A DNA stretch of 64,000 nt, from positions 124,001 to 188,000 of the forward strand of contig NZ_JAHSPF010000006.1 of assembly GCF_019132875.1 (NCBI RefSeq). Reading direction: 5' to 3'. The notes beneath the pieces were generated by a model. That model did not search any database. It was not told where the DNA came from and saw only the letters and a program-made list of their open reading frames with translations. Within the stretch, counting starts at the first letter, position 1. The number at the start of each line of letters is the position of its first letter. This document shows positions 44,698 through 52,648 of this stretch, piece by piece. Made by a program: the position numbers and the translations under genes. Source of the DNA: Erwinia phyllosphaerae. GTDB lineage: Bacteria > Pseudomonadota > Gammaproteobacteria > Enterobacterales > Enterobacteriaceae.

Positions 44698-45474
44698 TTA
44701 CAGCAGATTAAGCGTGACCGTTATCGCAGTAGTTTTGGTTCCGGTAGTGGGTGCTGTGCCATACAACCTGATATCGATAACCTGACGCTGTTCCACTGCA
44801 AAAGGTTCGCCGCTGGCAATCAGGTCGGCGCCGTAATTATAAGAGAGTCGCATATAGACATCGTCGCCCAGAAGAAAATCATTGAGAAGATGCGGGCCTG
44901 AAAAAGTCAGAGTAAATTTAGAATTGCCTGCTGCGATGACAGTTATCTTGTGGTCGACGTCCACACCTTTTTTTATCTGATCGGCAGTAAAGTTTCCTAA
45001 ATCTATATTATTAGGTAAACTTACAGAACAGACTTTCGCTGCCGGGGCAGTTATAGTTGTGGATTGGCCATTTTCCCACGATTCGGAAACATGCTTTGCA
45101 GAAAACGTTACCGACCTTGAATCTGCTGAACTATTTTTCATAATTAAAGTGACGCTGACATCTGCATCTAAATAAGCATGCTCATAATTATAACTATAAT
45201 CTCTCAAGTCACATATTGCAGCGTGCGTTATATGTTCTCCGGTTTTATTATTTGTTATGGAAAAAGTGAAGTCACCAGAGGAATCAATACTTTGGCAACG
45301 GTAATTTATAAAACTATTAGCGATGGGATTAAAATCAGATTTTTTTACTCTAAGCGTTCCTTGCTGTTCTGAAGGATTAACAGCTGAGATAATGTCAGCT
45401 AAAGAGTAACTGGTCGGCAACAGGATAACCGCGATAAAAAATAAAAATTTCCCTGTGAAATTTCGCACTTTCAC
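44698..45474 (-). CDS. Fimbrial tip/adhesin-like subunit, second operon
   Basis: A 258-residue exported protein (signal peptide to about residue 26). The C-terminal half (from about 145) resembles a FimA-type pilin domain with a single Cys149 and a final alternating strand ending TAITVTLNLL; the N-terminal ~120 residues hold Cys60 and Cys88 and look like an extra domain. A two-domain layout and terminal position in the operon suggest an adhesin. It is more AT-rich than its neighbours. Confidence 0.72.
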   Translation of the reverse strand: MKVRNFTGKFLFFIAVILLPTSYSLADIISAVNPSEQQGTLRVKKSDFNPIANSFINYRCQSIDSSGDFTFSITNNKTGEHITHAAICDLRDYSYNYEHAYLDADVSVTLIMKNSSADSRSVTFSAKHVSESWENGQSTTITAPAAKVCSVSLPNNIDLGNFTADQIKKGVDVDHKITVIAAGNSKFTLTFSGPHLLNDFLLGDDVYMRLSYNYGADLIASGEPFAVEQRQVIDIRLYGTAPTTGTKTTAITVTLNLL

Positions 45475-45591
45475 TCCTGATAAAAGAGCCAGTGATAAAA
45501 AGGGCAGCTATCGCTAAATTTTTTGCGGATAAGCGCCCTTTACATCGTTAAAAACGCCCGTGCAATGGCCAAAATTTATCACCGCGCAGCA

Positions 45592-46101
45592 TTACAAAGG
45601 CGCGATAGTTACCGTCATAGATCCGCTATAATCGCCCGCCGTCGGGGCTTTTGACCCACGTGCCGGGACAACTTTAATCGTCTCGGAGGTAACGGTCGTT
45701 TCTCTTTCCAGCGTCGTTCCTGCCGCAGCCAGGTTTATTTTGGCTGAGCCGCTATACAGGCAAAATGCCAGCTCTTCGCTGCTGGCGGCCAGACAGCCAT
45801 TGCTGGTTTTCGCGGGGGTAAGGGTCAAAGAATATTTACTTGCCCCGGCGCAGGATGTCTTGATAGCAAAATTTTTATCGTATCCGCTAATTTCTTCATT
45901 TGCACTTTTGTCGTTAAATGCCGTAGCCGGAATATTACCTAATGCGATCAATGGATCTACGGATATATCGCACACTGCCTTGATAGTGGCAGTAATGTTA
46001 ACTTGCTGCTCCGCCGCTGCGTTTTTAATACCCATACCAGGCAATGCCGCCAATAAAAGCGCAGCTACGCCAGCCGACAGAGAATTCTTTTTTGTTTTCA
46101 C
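45592..46101 (-). CDS. Minor fimbrial subunit, second operon
   Basis: A 169-residue exported protein with a signal peptide (about residues 1-31, ending AAA). Two Cys typical of pilin domains are seen (KAVCDISV and KTSCAGAS), plus a second pair later (NGCLA and LAFCLYS). It ends in a beta strand (GSMTVTIAPL) suited to donor-strand exchange. It is closely related to the next subunit upstream, so the two probably arose by duplication. Confidence 0.82.
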   Translation of the reverse strand: MKTKKNSLSAGVAALLLAALPGMGIKNAAAEQQVNITATIKAVCDISVDPLIALGNIPATAFNDKSANEEISGYDKNFAIKTSCAGASKYSLTLTPAKTSNGCLAASSEELAFCLYSGSAKINLAAAGTTLERETTVTSETIKVVPARGSKAPTAGDYSGSMTVTIAPL

Positions 46102-46154
46102 AGGACACCTTTAATTATGATTAATAATCCGTTGATAGAAAAGTCAGGGACAGG

Positions 46155-46652
46155 CTATAAAGGAGAAATGGTCACCGTCATTGTCCCGGTTCCCTTGCCT
46201 GCCGCCAGTGAAGAAAGACGCATCGGTGTCGCCTTAATAGTGATGCTGCTTCCCTCTGCCTTTACTACTCTTTCCGTCGAGCTGGCCAGGTTAATCCGGC
46301 GATCTTCATTGCCCACTACGTCAAGACAAAAGGCGACATTCCCCCCTGACAGGCAACCGTAGTTCACTACCGCCCCGTTAAACGTCAGGTTATAACTGTT
46401 TGTGCCAGTGCATGACGTCGATATTGTGAAAGTTTTGCTGTATGCCGGCAGTTCATCCCTGACGGCCAGTGCTGAAAGAGCACTATAGGGTATTTCACCT
46501 AAATCGACGTTTCCCGGCGCAGAGATTGAACATACCGCCGTTACCGTTGCGGAAAAATTTATTGTTGTTGACGAAGCTGCATCAGAAGCGCCGGGTAAAC
46601 AGGCAAGCATACTGGCTCCTGTCAGCAATATTTTTCTGTATGAAAATATCAT
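46155..46652 (-). CDS. Minor fimbrial subunit, second operon
   Basis: A 165-residue exported protein with signal peptide (about residues 1-25). Cysteine pattern (VCSISAPG, STSCTGTN, YGCLSGG, FCLDVVG) and C-terminal strand GTMTVTISPL parallel the neighbouring 169-residue subunit. It lies 29 bp after the usher gene and 53 bp before the second minor subunit. Confidence 0.82.
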   Translation of the reverse strand: MIFSYRKILLTGASMLACLPGASDAASSTTINFSATVTAVCSISAPGNVDLGEIPYSALSALAVRDELPAYSKTFTISTSCTGTNSYNLTFNGAVVNYGCLSGGNVAFCLDVVGNEDRRINLASSTERVVKAEGSSITIKATPMRLSSLAAGKGTGTMTVTISPL

Positions 46653-46681
46653 TTCTTTCCTTTTAACTTTAAGTCACCGTA

Positions 46682-49267
46682 TTAACGGCATTCTGCCTCA
46701 TGCCGCACCAGTACACTTTTGCTTTCCTTATCGGTAACCCTGTAGACCGCCGTACAGTGCTGCGCCTGGCCTGTCCCCCAGCGCGCTTCCAGCTTGCCTT
46801 CGGCTTGCAGGCCGGAAAGAAATACCTGGCCCTCGTCACCGACAATGCTGCTGTTTTCACCTGTGCTGACAGTGGTACCAAACGGTAGCGGTTTTCCTTT
46901 ATATGTCAGCGTCATCAGCACGCGCAGTCCGCTATGGGTAACGAAATCGGCCCGGCTTATCGCTCCGCGCGTCGGCACCACGCGTCTGACCGCGTTTTCA
47001 ATCTCCGTTCTGTCATCCAGCCGGCTGGTATCCAGCGCGACGCGGTTTTCGCGATAGCTGATGGCAAAAGGCCAAATCGTATAGCCGCGCCAGTCAGTGG
47101 CGATCCCCGTACCGTTCTCCAGCGGAATACCTGCCGCGCCGGGTGCGGCTACCAATACGCTGGTGTCACCCAGCGGCTGCCCCAGCGTCAGCCCGTCGCG
47201 ATGTAATAGCGCGCCGCCTGATATGCCATAGCTGGTTTGCTGATGGTCATTGCTGTAGCTGTAACCCAGGTTGGCGTTGCCGTAGGTTCCCTGATAACCC
47301 AGGCTCGCATTGCCGCTACTGCCGCCGGAACGGGAATAGCCCTGCATCACGTTCCAGTTCAAATTATGCTGTGCCAGCAGAGTGCCGCTCAGCCCGGCCT
47401 GCTGCATCACGTCGCCCTGATTGTTCTGGCTGAGGGTTGCCGTGGCAAAAACGTTTTGGTCTCTGCTTTCAGATAACGGCACGGATAAGCTTATAAACAG
47501 CGATTTATCAGTACGCGCCAGCCCGGCCGTGCGATTCTGACTTAGCGACAGGCTGTAGCTAACCGACCGCCACGAACTGCTAAAGCCAGCCTGTAGCGAT
47601 TCGCTGATGCCGCGACGATTCCAGAAAGTTTCGCGGCTGCCGGTCAGATAAAGCGACCCAACATCGCCGAGACGTTGTGAAACGTTAGCCTGTAGCTTTT
47701 GTCTTTTATTGTCATAGAGGTTGTAGTAATCCGTTACCGGACGCGGAACTCTGCGCCCTTCGGCATCGACCGTATCTGACTCATAGCGCCAGCCGCTCAT
47801 GCCCTTAAGCGCCGTTTCATCCAGCGTATAGAATCCCTGCGTGGAATAACGCCAGCCGGTCAGCTGAAAGGTGGTGCCGAAATCATTCAGCGAGCGGCCA
47901 TATAAAAAGCGCAGCGACTGGCCTTCATGGCGGCTTTCATCCGCCAGTTTGCTGTTGGCATGCGTTACGTCCGCTGAGAAGGCCCCCCACCCGCCCAGGT
48001 TAATCCCGAATCCCAGCGTACTCGCCTGATAGTTGTCGGCGTACTGCATGCCACCATAGGCGGTCAGGCCATGCGGTAAACCCCAGACCAGCGTGGACTG
48101 GACGAAAGAAGGGTCGCTATAGCGCTCGCTGTTATGGCGCAGCTTTCCGGCGGTGATGCCATATTTGATGCGGCCCTCGCGCAGCAACAGCGGCACAGAG
48201 GAATAAGGAACGGTAAACGTCCGCACCGTGCCGTCGGCTTCCGTTACGGTGACTTCCAGATCGCCGCTGTCATACATGGGGAACAGATCGTCAATAACAA
48301 AATTACCCGGAGCAACGTTCAGCCGATAAACTTCATAGCCGTTTTGCCGGATACTAATCTGTGCGTTTGACATGGCGGTGCCGCGAATAACAGGCGCAAA
48401 GCCGCGCTGGCTGTCGGGAAGCATGCTGTCATCGGTCATTAACCGCACGCCACGAAACCCCACTGAATCAAAAATGTCGCCGTCGGTCGTTGCTTCGCCC
48501 AGCGTCAGGCGACTACGCCACGGAACGATGGCTCTTTCCAGCCAGGTACTGCCATGCTGCCAGTACCGATGACGATACTGCCTGTTGCGGTATTCGTTCC
48601 AGGTACGATCGTCGCGTAGCCGCCACGGGCCAAGGTTAAAACCACTGGTCAGCCGCAAAAAATGGCTGCTGCTGTTGCCATAGCGACTCCGGTTTTCGCT
48701 ACCGCTAAAGCTATAGTTGAGCAGTCCGGCCGTAATGCCGTCGTCCCAACGTTCTGGCGCAATCCAGCCGCGCGGCCGGTTGAGCAGAAAAGCCTGCGGG
48801 ATGCTGAGCATCAGCCGCATCTTTTCAAAATCGAAGCGTGTTGTAGCCTGCGGAATAAAATGTTCCAGCGGCTGGCAGCCCTCGTCTTCATCCACGCCTG
48901 CTTTATTTATTACTTCAGGCCGAACGCCCAGCTTCATTAACCCTTTTTTTGTCAGGCACGCCATCAGACCGCTACTGTCCGCTTTATAGAGATCGCCATC
49001 CTTTGTTGGCAAAGCAAACCGCACGTTCCTTGTATCTACCTGATTTTCATTTAAAAAGAGTTCAACCTGATAGGTTCCCGGAAGCTGGCCACCTTTTGCG
49101 AACTGCGTAAGGTCGGCGACGTTCTGGCTATCTTCAGCAATCAACGAGGGCGGAAACCAGAATTCCGGCTGTTCAGCCGTCGCGTTTTTTATGCCCAGCA
49201 AGACCATTAGCGCCAGAAAAGGACAGCGATAAATAAACTGAGAAAATAAACTCCTTTTTATTATCAT
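46682..49267 (-). CDS. FimD/PapC-type fimbrial usher, second operon
   Basis: An 861-residue outer-membrane usher with signal peptide (about residues 1-31). It shows the N-terminal chaperone-binding domain (FWFPPSLIAEDSQNVADLTQF), the 24-strand barrel with plug (RGVRLMTDDSMLPDSQRGFAPVIRGTA motif near residue 280), and C-terminal domains ending with a conserved Cys pair (HCTAVYRV and the last residues ECR). It secretes and assembles subunits delivered by the upstream chaperone. It is unrelated to the alpha-type usher of the first operon. Confidence 0.92.
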   Translation of the reverse strand: MIIKRSLFSQFIYRCPFLALMVLLGIKNATAEQPEFWFPPSLIAEDSQNVADLTQFAKGGQLPGTYQVELFLNENQVDTRNVRFALPTKDGDLYKADSSGLMACLTKKGLMKLGVRPEVINKAGVDEDEGCQPLEHFIPQATTRFDFEKMRLMLSIPQAFLLNRPRGWIAPERWDDGITAGLLNYSFSGSENRSRYGNSSSHFLRLTSGFNLGPWRLRDDRTWNEYRNRQYRHRYWQHGSTWLERAIVPWRSRLTLGEATTDGDIFDSVGFRGVRLMTDDSMLPDSQRGFAPVIRGTAMSNAQISIRQNGYEVYRLNVAPGNFVIDDLFPMYDSGDLEVTVTEADGTVRTFTVPYSSVPLLLREGRIKYGITAGKLRHNSERYSDPSFVQSTLVWGLPHGLTAYGGMQYADNYQASTLGFGINLGGWGAFSADVTHANSKLADESRHEGQSLRFLYGRSLNDFGTTFQLTGWRYSTQGFYTLDETALKGMSGWRYESDTVDAEGRRVPRPVTDYYNLYDNKRQKLQANVSQRLGDVGSLYLTGSRETFWNRRGISESLQAGFSSSWRSVSYSLSLSQNRTAGLARTDKSLFISLSVPLSESRDQNVFATATLSQNNQGDVMQQAGLSGTLLAQHNLNWNVMQGYSRSGGSSGNASLGYQGTYGNANLGYSYSNDHQQTSYGISGGALLHRDGLTLGQPLGDTSVLVAAPGAAGIPLENGTGIATDWRGYTIWPFAISYRENRVALDTSRLDDRTEIENAVRRVVPTRGAISRADFVTHSGLRVLMTLTYKGKPLPFGTTVSTGENSSIVGDEGQVFLSGLQAEGKLEARWGTGQAQHCTAVYRVTDKESKSVLVRHEAECR

Positions 49268-49296
49268 TCTGCAGCTTTCCTTAAAATACGCTTTGC

Positions 49297-49995
49297 TTAC
49301 TGCATTACGCCTTTTTGTGCCGGTGTCACACCACCAAAATCATTAACGGTACTGAAATAAACATCTCCACGGCTTCCTGGCGGTAATGGAACAGAATCGC
49401 TGGCCATCGGCGCAACCATAATGTCCTTTAACTCTTTATTGCCTGCTTTTAAATTAGTTACCGTCAGGTAATAGGGCGTTGGATTATATATTTCCAGTTT
49501 CTCGCCAGCTCTTTTAAAACGCAACGCTGAAGGCGCGTCATCCGATGAGGGCTTTAACCCTGCCGGGCGAACAAAGAGTTTAATACGGGTAACAGCGGCA
49601 AGGATCAGCGTATTTTTCCCTTCCAGCGCCGCTTTATCTACTGAAGGAATGGCCTTTGTATTAAGAAAATAGAGGCTCTCCCTGTCGCGTGGCAGCTCGC
49701 TGCCGCTGTAGATTACGCGCAGGATATTTTCGCTGCCTGGCCTGCTGGTATATAAAGGCGGTGTAATAACAAAGTCTTTTGTTTTGCTGCCATCTTTATT
49801 TTCAACCCAGGACTGCACCAGGAAAGTTCCTTTCTCTGATGTATTTCTCACCGAAACGCTGCTCTGTTTCGCATCCTGAGGATAAATAACTCTGGTAGTG
49901 TTAAGCGTAATTCCGCCAGAAGCGGATGCGCAAAATGGCAGAAGCGTCATCAGGCAGAGCATGACGCCACCAGCTTTACGAGAAAACTTTTTCAT
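49297..49995 (-). CDS. PapD-type periplasmic fimbrial chaperone, second operon
   Basis: A 232-residue exported protein (signal peptide to about residue 26). The Ig-like first domain has the conserved TRVIYPQDAKQSSVSVRN strand with the anchoring Arg, followed by a short F1-G1 loop and the AVTRIKLFVRP segment. It keeps subunits unpolymerised in the periplasm. It lies 53 bp after the major pilin gene and 29 bp before the usher. Confidence 0.92.
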   Translation of the reverse strand: MKKFSRKAGGVMLCLMTLLPFCASASGGITLNTTRVIYPQDAKQSSVSVRNTSEKGTFLVQSWVENKDGSKTKDFVITPPLYTSRPGSENILRVIYSGSELPRDRESLYFLNTKAIPSVDKAALEGKNTLILAAVTRIKLFVRPAGLKPSSDDAPSALRFKRAGEKLEIYNPTPYYLTVTNLKAGNKELKDIMVAPMASDSVPLPPGSRGDVYFSTVNDFGGVTPAQKGVMQ

Positions 49996-50017
49996 TATTA
50001 TTCACCGGATTTATTGC

Positions 50018-50038
50018 GGTGCCACAGAAGATGGCACC
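50018..50038. other. Hairpin between major pilin and chaperone genes
   Basis: GGTGCCA and its complement TGGCACC flank a 7-nt loop 11 bp past the pilin stop. The T-run is on the plus strand only, so on the operon transcript it is a stem without a U-tract. Such stems after pilin genes commonly stabilise the upstream message. Confidence 0.7.
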
Positions 50039-50048
50039 TTTTTTCACA

Positions 50049-50600
50049 CTATAAATAGGTTACGGTAAAGTTCGCGGTGGCATTAGCTGCACCTGGCGTT
50101 ACTTTACTGTTCAGAGCAATATATTGTGCCTGGAATGCCAGTGTGTTGTCGCCTACGTTTAAATTAAAGGCAGAGGAGGCGGTAGTTCCGTCTACCTTCA
50201 GCGCCTTGTCATTTTGCAGGATTTGAATGCCCACCCCGGTTGCGCCGCCGTTTACTGCCAGTGCTTCACTGTTTCCGCCAACCGTCGCGCCATTAAAGGT
50301 GATGGACGCTTTCGAGTAGGTTTCCGTAGCGCAGTTGTCCAGTTTGATATTGAACAGGCGAGCCGCAGAGACATCGCCAGCGGCCTTGAAATCCGCCACG
50401 CGATACTGGCCCAACTCAACGCTATGACCTCCGGCACCGATATTAATGGCACAAGGCGCATTAACAATAGAACCGGAGAACTGGACTGTACCGCCGTTAA
50501 CCGTGACGGGAACAACATCGTCGGTGTCTTCTGCAAATACAGAATGTGAAGCAATGAGGGTCAAAGGTAACAAAGCAGCAATAATGTTTTTTTTCATCAT
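50049..50600 (-). CDS. FimA-type major fimbrial subunit, second operon
   Basis: A 183-residue exported protein (signal peptide to about residue 23, ending VFA). It has the pilin pattern VQFSGSIVNAPCAINIG with the first Cys, a second Cys in LDNCATET, the AAARLF-like helix region, and a final donor strand ending NATANFTVTYL. First gene of the operon; expected to form the fimbrial shaft. AGGAGT lies seven bases before the start. Confidence 0.92.
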   Translation of the reverse strand: MMKKNIIAALLPLTLIASHSVFAEDTDDVVPVTVNGGTVQFSGSIVNAPCAINIGAGGHSVELGQYRVADFKAAGDVSAARLFNIKLDNCATETYSKASITFNGATVGGNSEALAVNGGATGVGIQILQNDKALKVDGTTASSAFNLNVGDNTLAFQAQYIALNSKVTPGAANATANFTVTYL

Positions 50601-51224
50601 GAAAGTATAACTCCTGGTTAAATTATAAATATTATTCAGCTACCGAGAGCACGCTCCTTTTCGGCAAGCTCTTTATACTTATATTTCCAGAAAATGCAAA
50701 CAAGCGTATAAGGGTCAATTTGCGTTGACGGACAGTTAAAAATTATTATTTTCCCGTAAATGAATATCTCGCCCGATCATTGCCATAACAGGAGAGCAAC
50801 GACATATATTTAGCATCAAGGGTTTATCTGATTTACAAAACGTCTGGGAGAGCGAAAATGAACAGGAGAAAAATAAATAACTAACACCTCTTAAACAAGG
50901 CGCATACCCTGCAATAAGAAATACCTGTAGCATGTTTAGCTAATGTTTAACGATTGCAAATAAAATCTCTCGGTAAAGTTTTTTTTCACCTCGTTTTTAT
51001 GAATGTTCAAATCAATACCTTTTAATATTTCCGCTTATAACCACAATGGGCGCAACCAACGACAAGGCTTTTTCCTGTTTTTATCAACCTACGGTTGAAG
51101 CAGGAAAATAAAGATGCAGGGTGTTATTTGCCTCTGTAAAACGCCATTTAATTTTTACTTCAATAAACTAAATTTAAAAATAAACCTGGCCAGATAGTAA
51201 TTTGAGTATCGAAATCTTTTTCCA
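50601..51224. other. AT-rich region upstream of the second fimbrial operon
   Basis: About 620 bp expected to carry the fimbrial promoter. I looked for paired inverted repeats that would indicate an invertible promoter and saw none. A compound hairpin lies at 51071-51107 (TTTCCTG/CAGGAAA outside, CAACC/GGTTG inside) with no T-run behind it. No convincing gene was found. Confidence 0.5.
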
Positions 51225-51401
51225 TTAACTCACTTTTGAATTATCCCCTTTTACGACAGGCAGGCTGCCATTATCGCTACGGAGGCTGGTGATAAAATGC
51301 AGGCGCAGCGAGCTGATGTTTTTCACAAAGGTTTCCTCGCCGCAGCCGTTCAGCACCGGCCTGCTAAATGGTTTTAACCAAAAAGGTGAAATTTCTTCAC
51401 G
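51225..51401 (-). pseudogene. Possible gene remnant between fimbrial operon and yiaF
   Basis: A minus-strand frame stays open for 59 codons between two stops and ends in a TAA at 51225. It reads with protein-like composition (EISPFWLKPFSRPVLNGCGE, then ETFVKNISSLRLHF and a hydrophilic end) but has no ATG; its DNA is clearly richer in GC than the flanks. It may be the tail of a lost gene. The family is not recognised, and chance is possible. Confidence 0.25.
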
Positions 51402-51511
51402 CTAAAGACGCGCTTTACCGTATCCTCACCTGGCGAGTTGAACTATTCTTCAAAGGCGACCTGTGTCGCCCTTATTGCTTGTAAGCCTTTCTATTACAGG
51501 AGTTACTTCTG

Positions 51512-52228
51512 ATGACGACAGGAATTATCCGCGGCTGGATGCGGCTGCTGTCCCCTTTTATCGCACTGTTACTGGTATTCCAGTTAACGGGTTGTGGCGA
51601 TAAAGAAGCGGACCAGCGCAAAGCCTTTATCGACTTTTTGCAGAATACGGCGATGCGCAGCGGCGAGCATCTTCCCGCGCTCAGCGAAGATCAAAAGCAG
51701 CGTTTTGGCAATTATGCCAGCGATTACGCGATTGTTTACGGTTTCTCCCGGCAGGTTAACCAGGCGGTAGACAGCGGTATGAAGCCGGTCGTGGACGAGC
51801 TGGCGGCTATCCGTACCCCGCAGGATTATCTGACGCGCCGCGATTCTCTCCGTCAGGCCAGCGGTTCGCTGAACGTGCTGGCCCAGCAAATTCAAACGGC
51901 GAAAACGCAGGCGGACAGCAGCAAAGCCGGACTGAAGCAGCCGTCCGAACTGAAAACGGTTTACGATAATCTTTATAATAAAGTCGTGACGCAGCCAGCT
52001 AATTCGCTGCTGCCGCTGCTGCCTTCTTTACAGAAGCTAAGCCAGGATGCGGTGCAAACGGGTGACTTCCTGCAACAGCAAGGTTCACAGGTGACCTTTA
52101 ACGGCCAGACGGTTCAGTTCCCCAGCCAGCAACAGGCAACGCAATACAATACGCTGATGAGCAATATCTCTGCCAATGTTCAGGCGTTAAACCAGGCGCA
52201 AAGCGCGCTACGTGGTGGCTTCCAGTAA
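51512..52228 (+). CDS. yiaF: YiaF, DUF3053 lipoprotein
   Basis: A 238-residue lipoprotein: signal peptide with lipobox LTGC (acylated Cys28), then the DKEADQRKAFIDFLQNTAMRSGE motif that opens E. coli YiaF after its own Cys. The rest is helical and Gln-rich. DUF3053 proteins are predicted envelope lipoproteins of unknown function. In E. coli the gene adjoins yiaG; here it is separated from it by the second fimbrial operon. It has its own terminator. Confidence 0.9.
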   Translation: MTTGIIRGWMRLLSPFIALLLVFQLTGCGDKEADQRKAFIDFLQNTAMRSGEHLPALSEDQKQRFGNYASDYAIVYGFSRQVNQAVDSGMKPVVDELAAIRTPQDYLTRRDSLRQASGSLNVLAQQIQTAKTQADSSKAGLKQPSELKTVYDNLYNKVVTQPANSLLPLLPSLQKLSQDAVQTGDFLQQQGSQVTFNGQTVQFPSQQQATQYNTLMSNISANVQALNQAQSALRGGFQ

Positions 52229-52261
52229 TCACACTCTCTATTGTTATGCAGTGACTTTAAG

Positions 52262-52291
52262 GCGGGCCGCTTTTTCTTCCGGCCCGCTTTT
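52262..52291 (+). terminator. Terminator of yiaF
   Basis: GCGGGCCG and CGGCCCGC flank a 10-nt pyrimidine-rich loop and are followed by TTTTC, 34 bp past the yiaF stop. Confidence 0.9.
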
Positions 52292-52350
52292 CACAGCAAC
52301 CTCAGGTTTTAGCGCGTAAATGACTAAATAAGCGCGGGCCGAAAATAAAT

Positions 52351-52527
52351 TGTGATTACTGTCACGCATTGAGCATAAAGTTCGCTGAACAAAGCGTGAT
52401 ATCAATCACATACCGCCCTACCTTTTGCGCATTTATTGAGCGCACCAGCACTGCTTTCCGGCTTTAATGTGATCTTCATCACTTAAATAAACCCCTGATG
52501 CGTACGCATCTCGTGACATGGATCACA
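52351..52527 (+). promoter_or_regulatory. Four CRP-like sites upstream of mtlA
   Basis: Four matches to TGTGA-N6-TCACA are seen: TGTGA/TCACG at 52351-52366, CGTGA/TCACA at 52395-52410, TGTGA/TCACT at 52468-52483 and CGTGA/TCACA at 52512-52527. They are spaced 44, 73 and 44 bp apart. E. coli mtlA also has a multi-site CRP region, so strong catabolite control is expected. The last site lies about 120 bp before the mtlA start, near a weak TTGCCG (52532) promoter element. Confidence 0.85.
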
Positions 52528-52648
52528 CTTATTGCCGTGACTACGCAGCGTCATATTCGCGTGCTAGAGTCCGCCTGCACAGGGCAACGTTTTAAACAAA
52601 ATTCAGCGCGCTCTCTTGTCGGCGCGTACCAATAAGGGGTGTGCTTTT

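Noticed and set aside
50736..50933. 65-residue minus-strand frame upstream of the major pilin
   Set aside because: Cys- and Ser-rich shadow-like composition in the expected promoter region, no ribosome site.
50601..51224. Invertible fim-type promoter upstream of the second fimbrial operon
   Set aside because: No pair of matching inverted repeats and no recombinase gene were seen.
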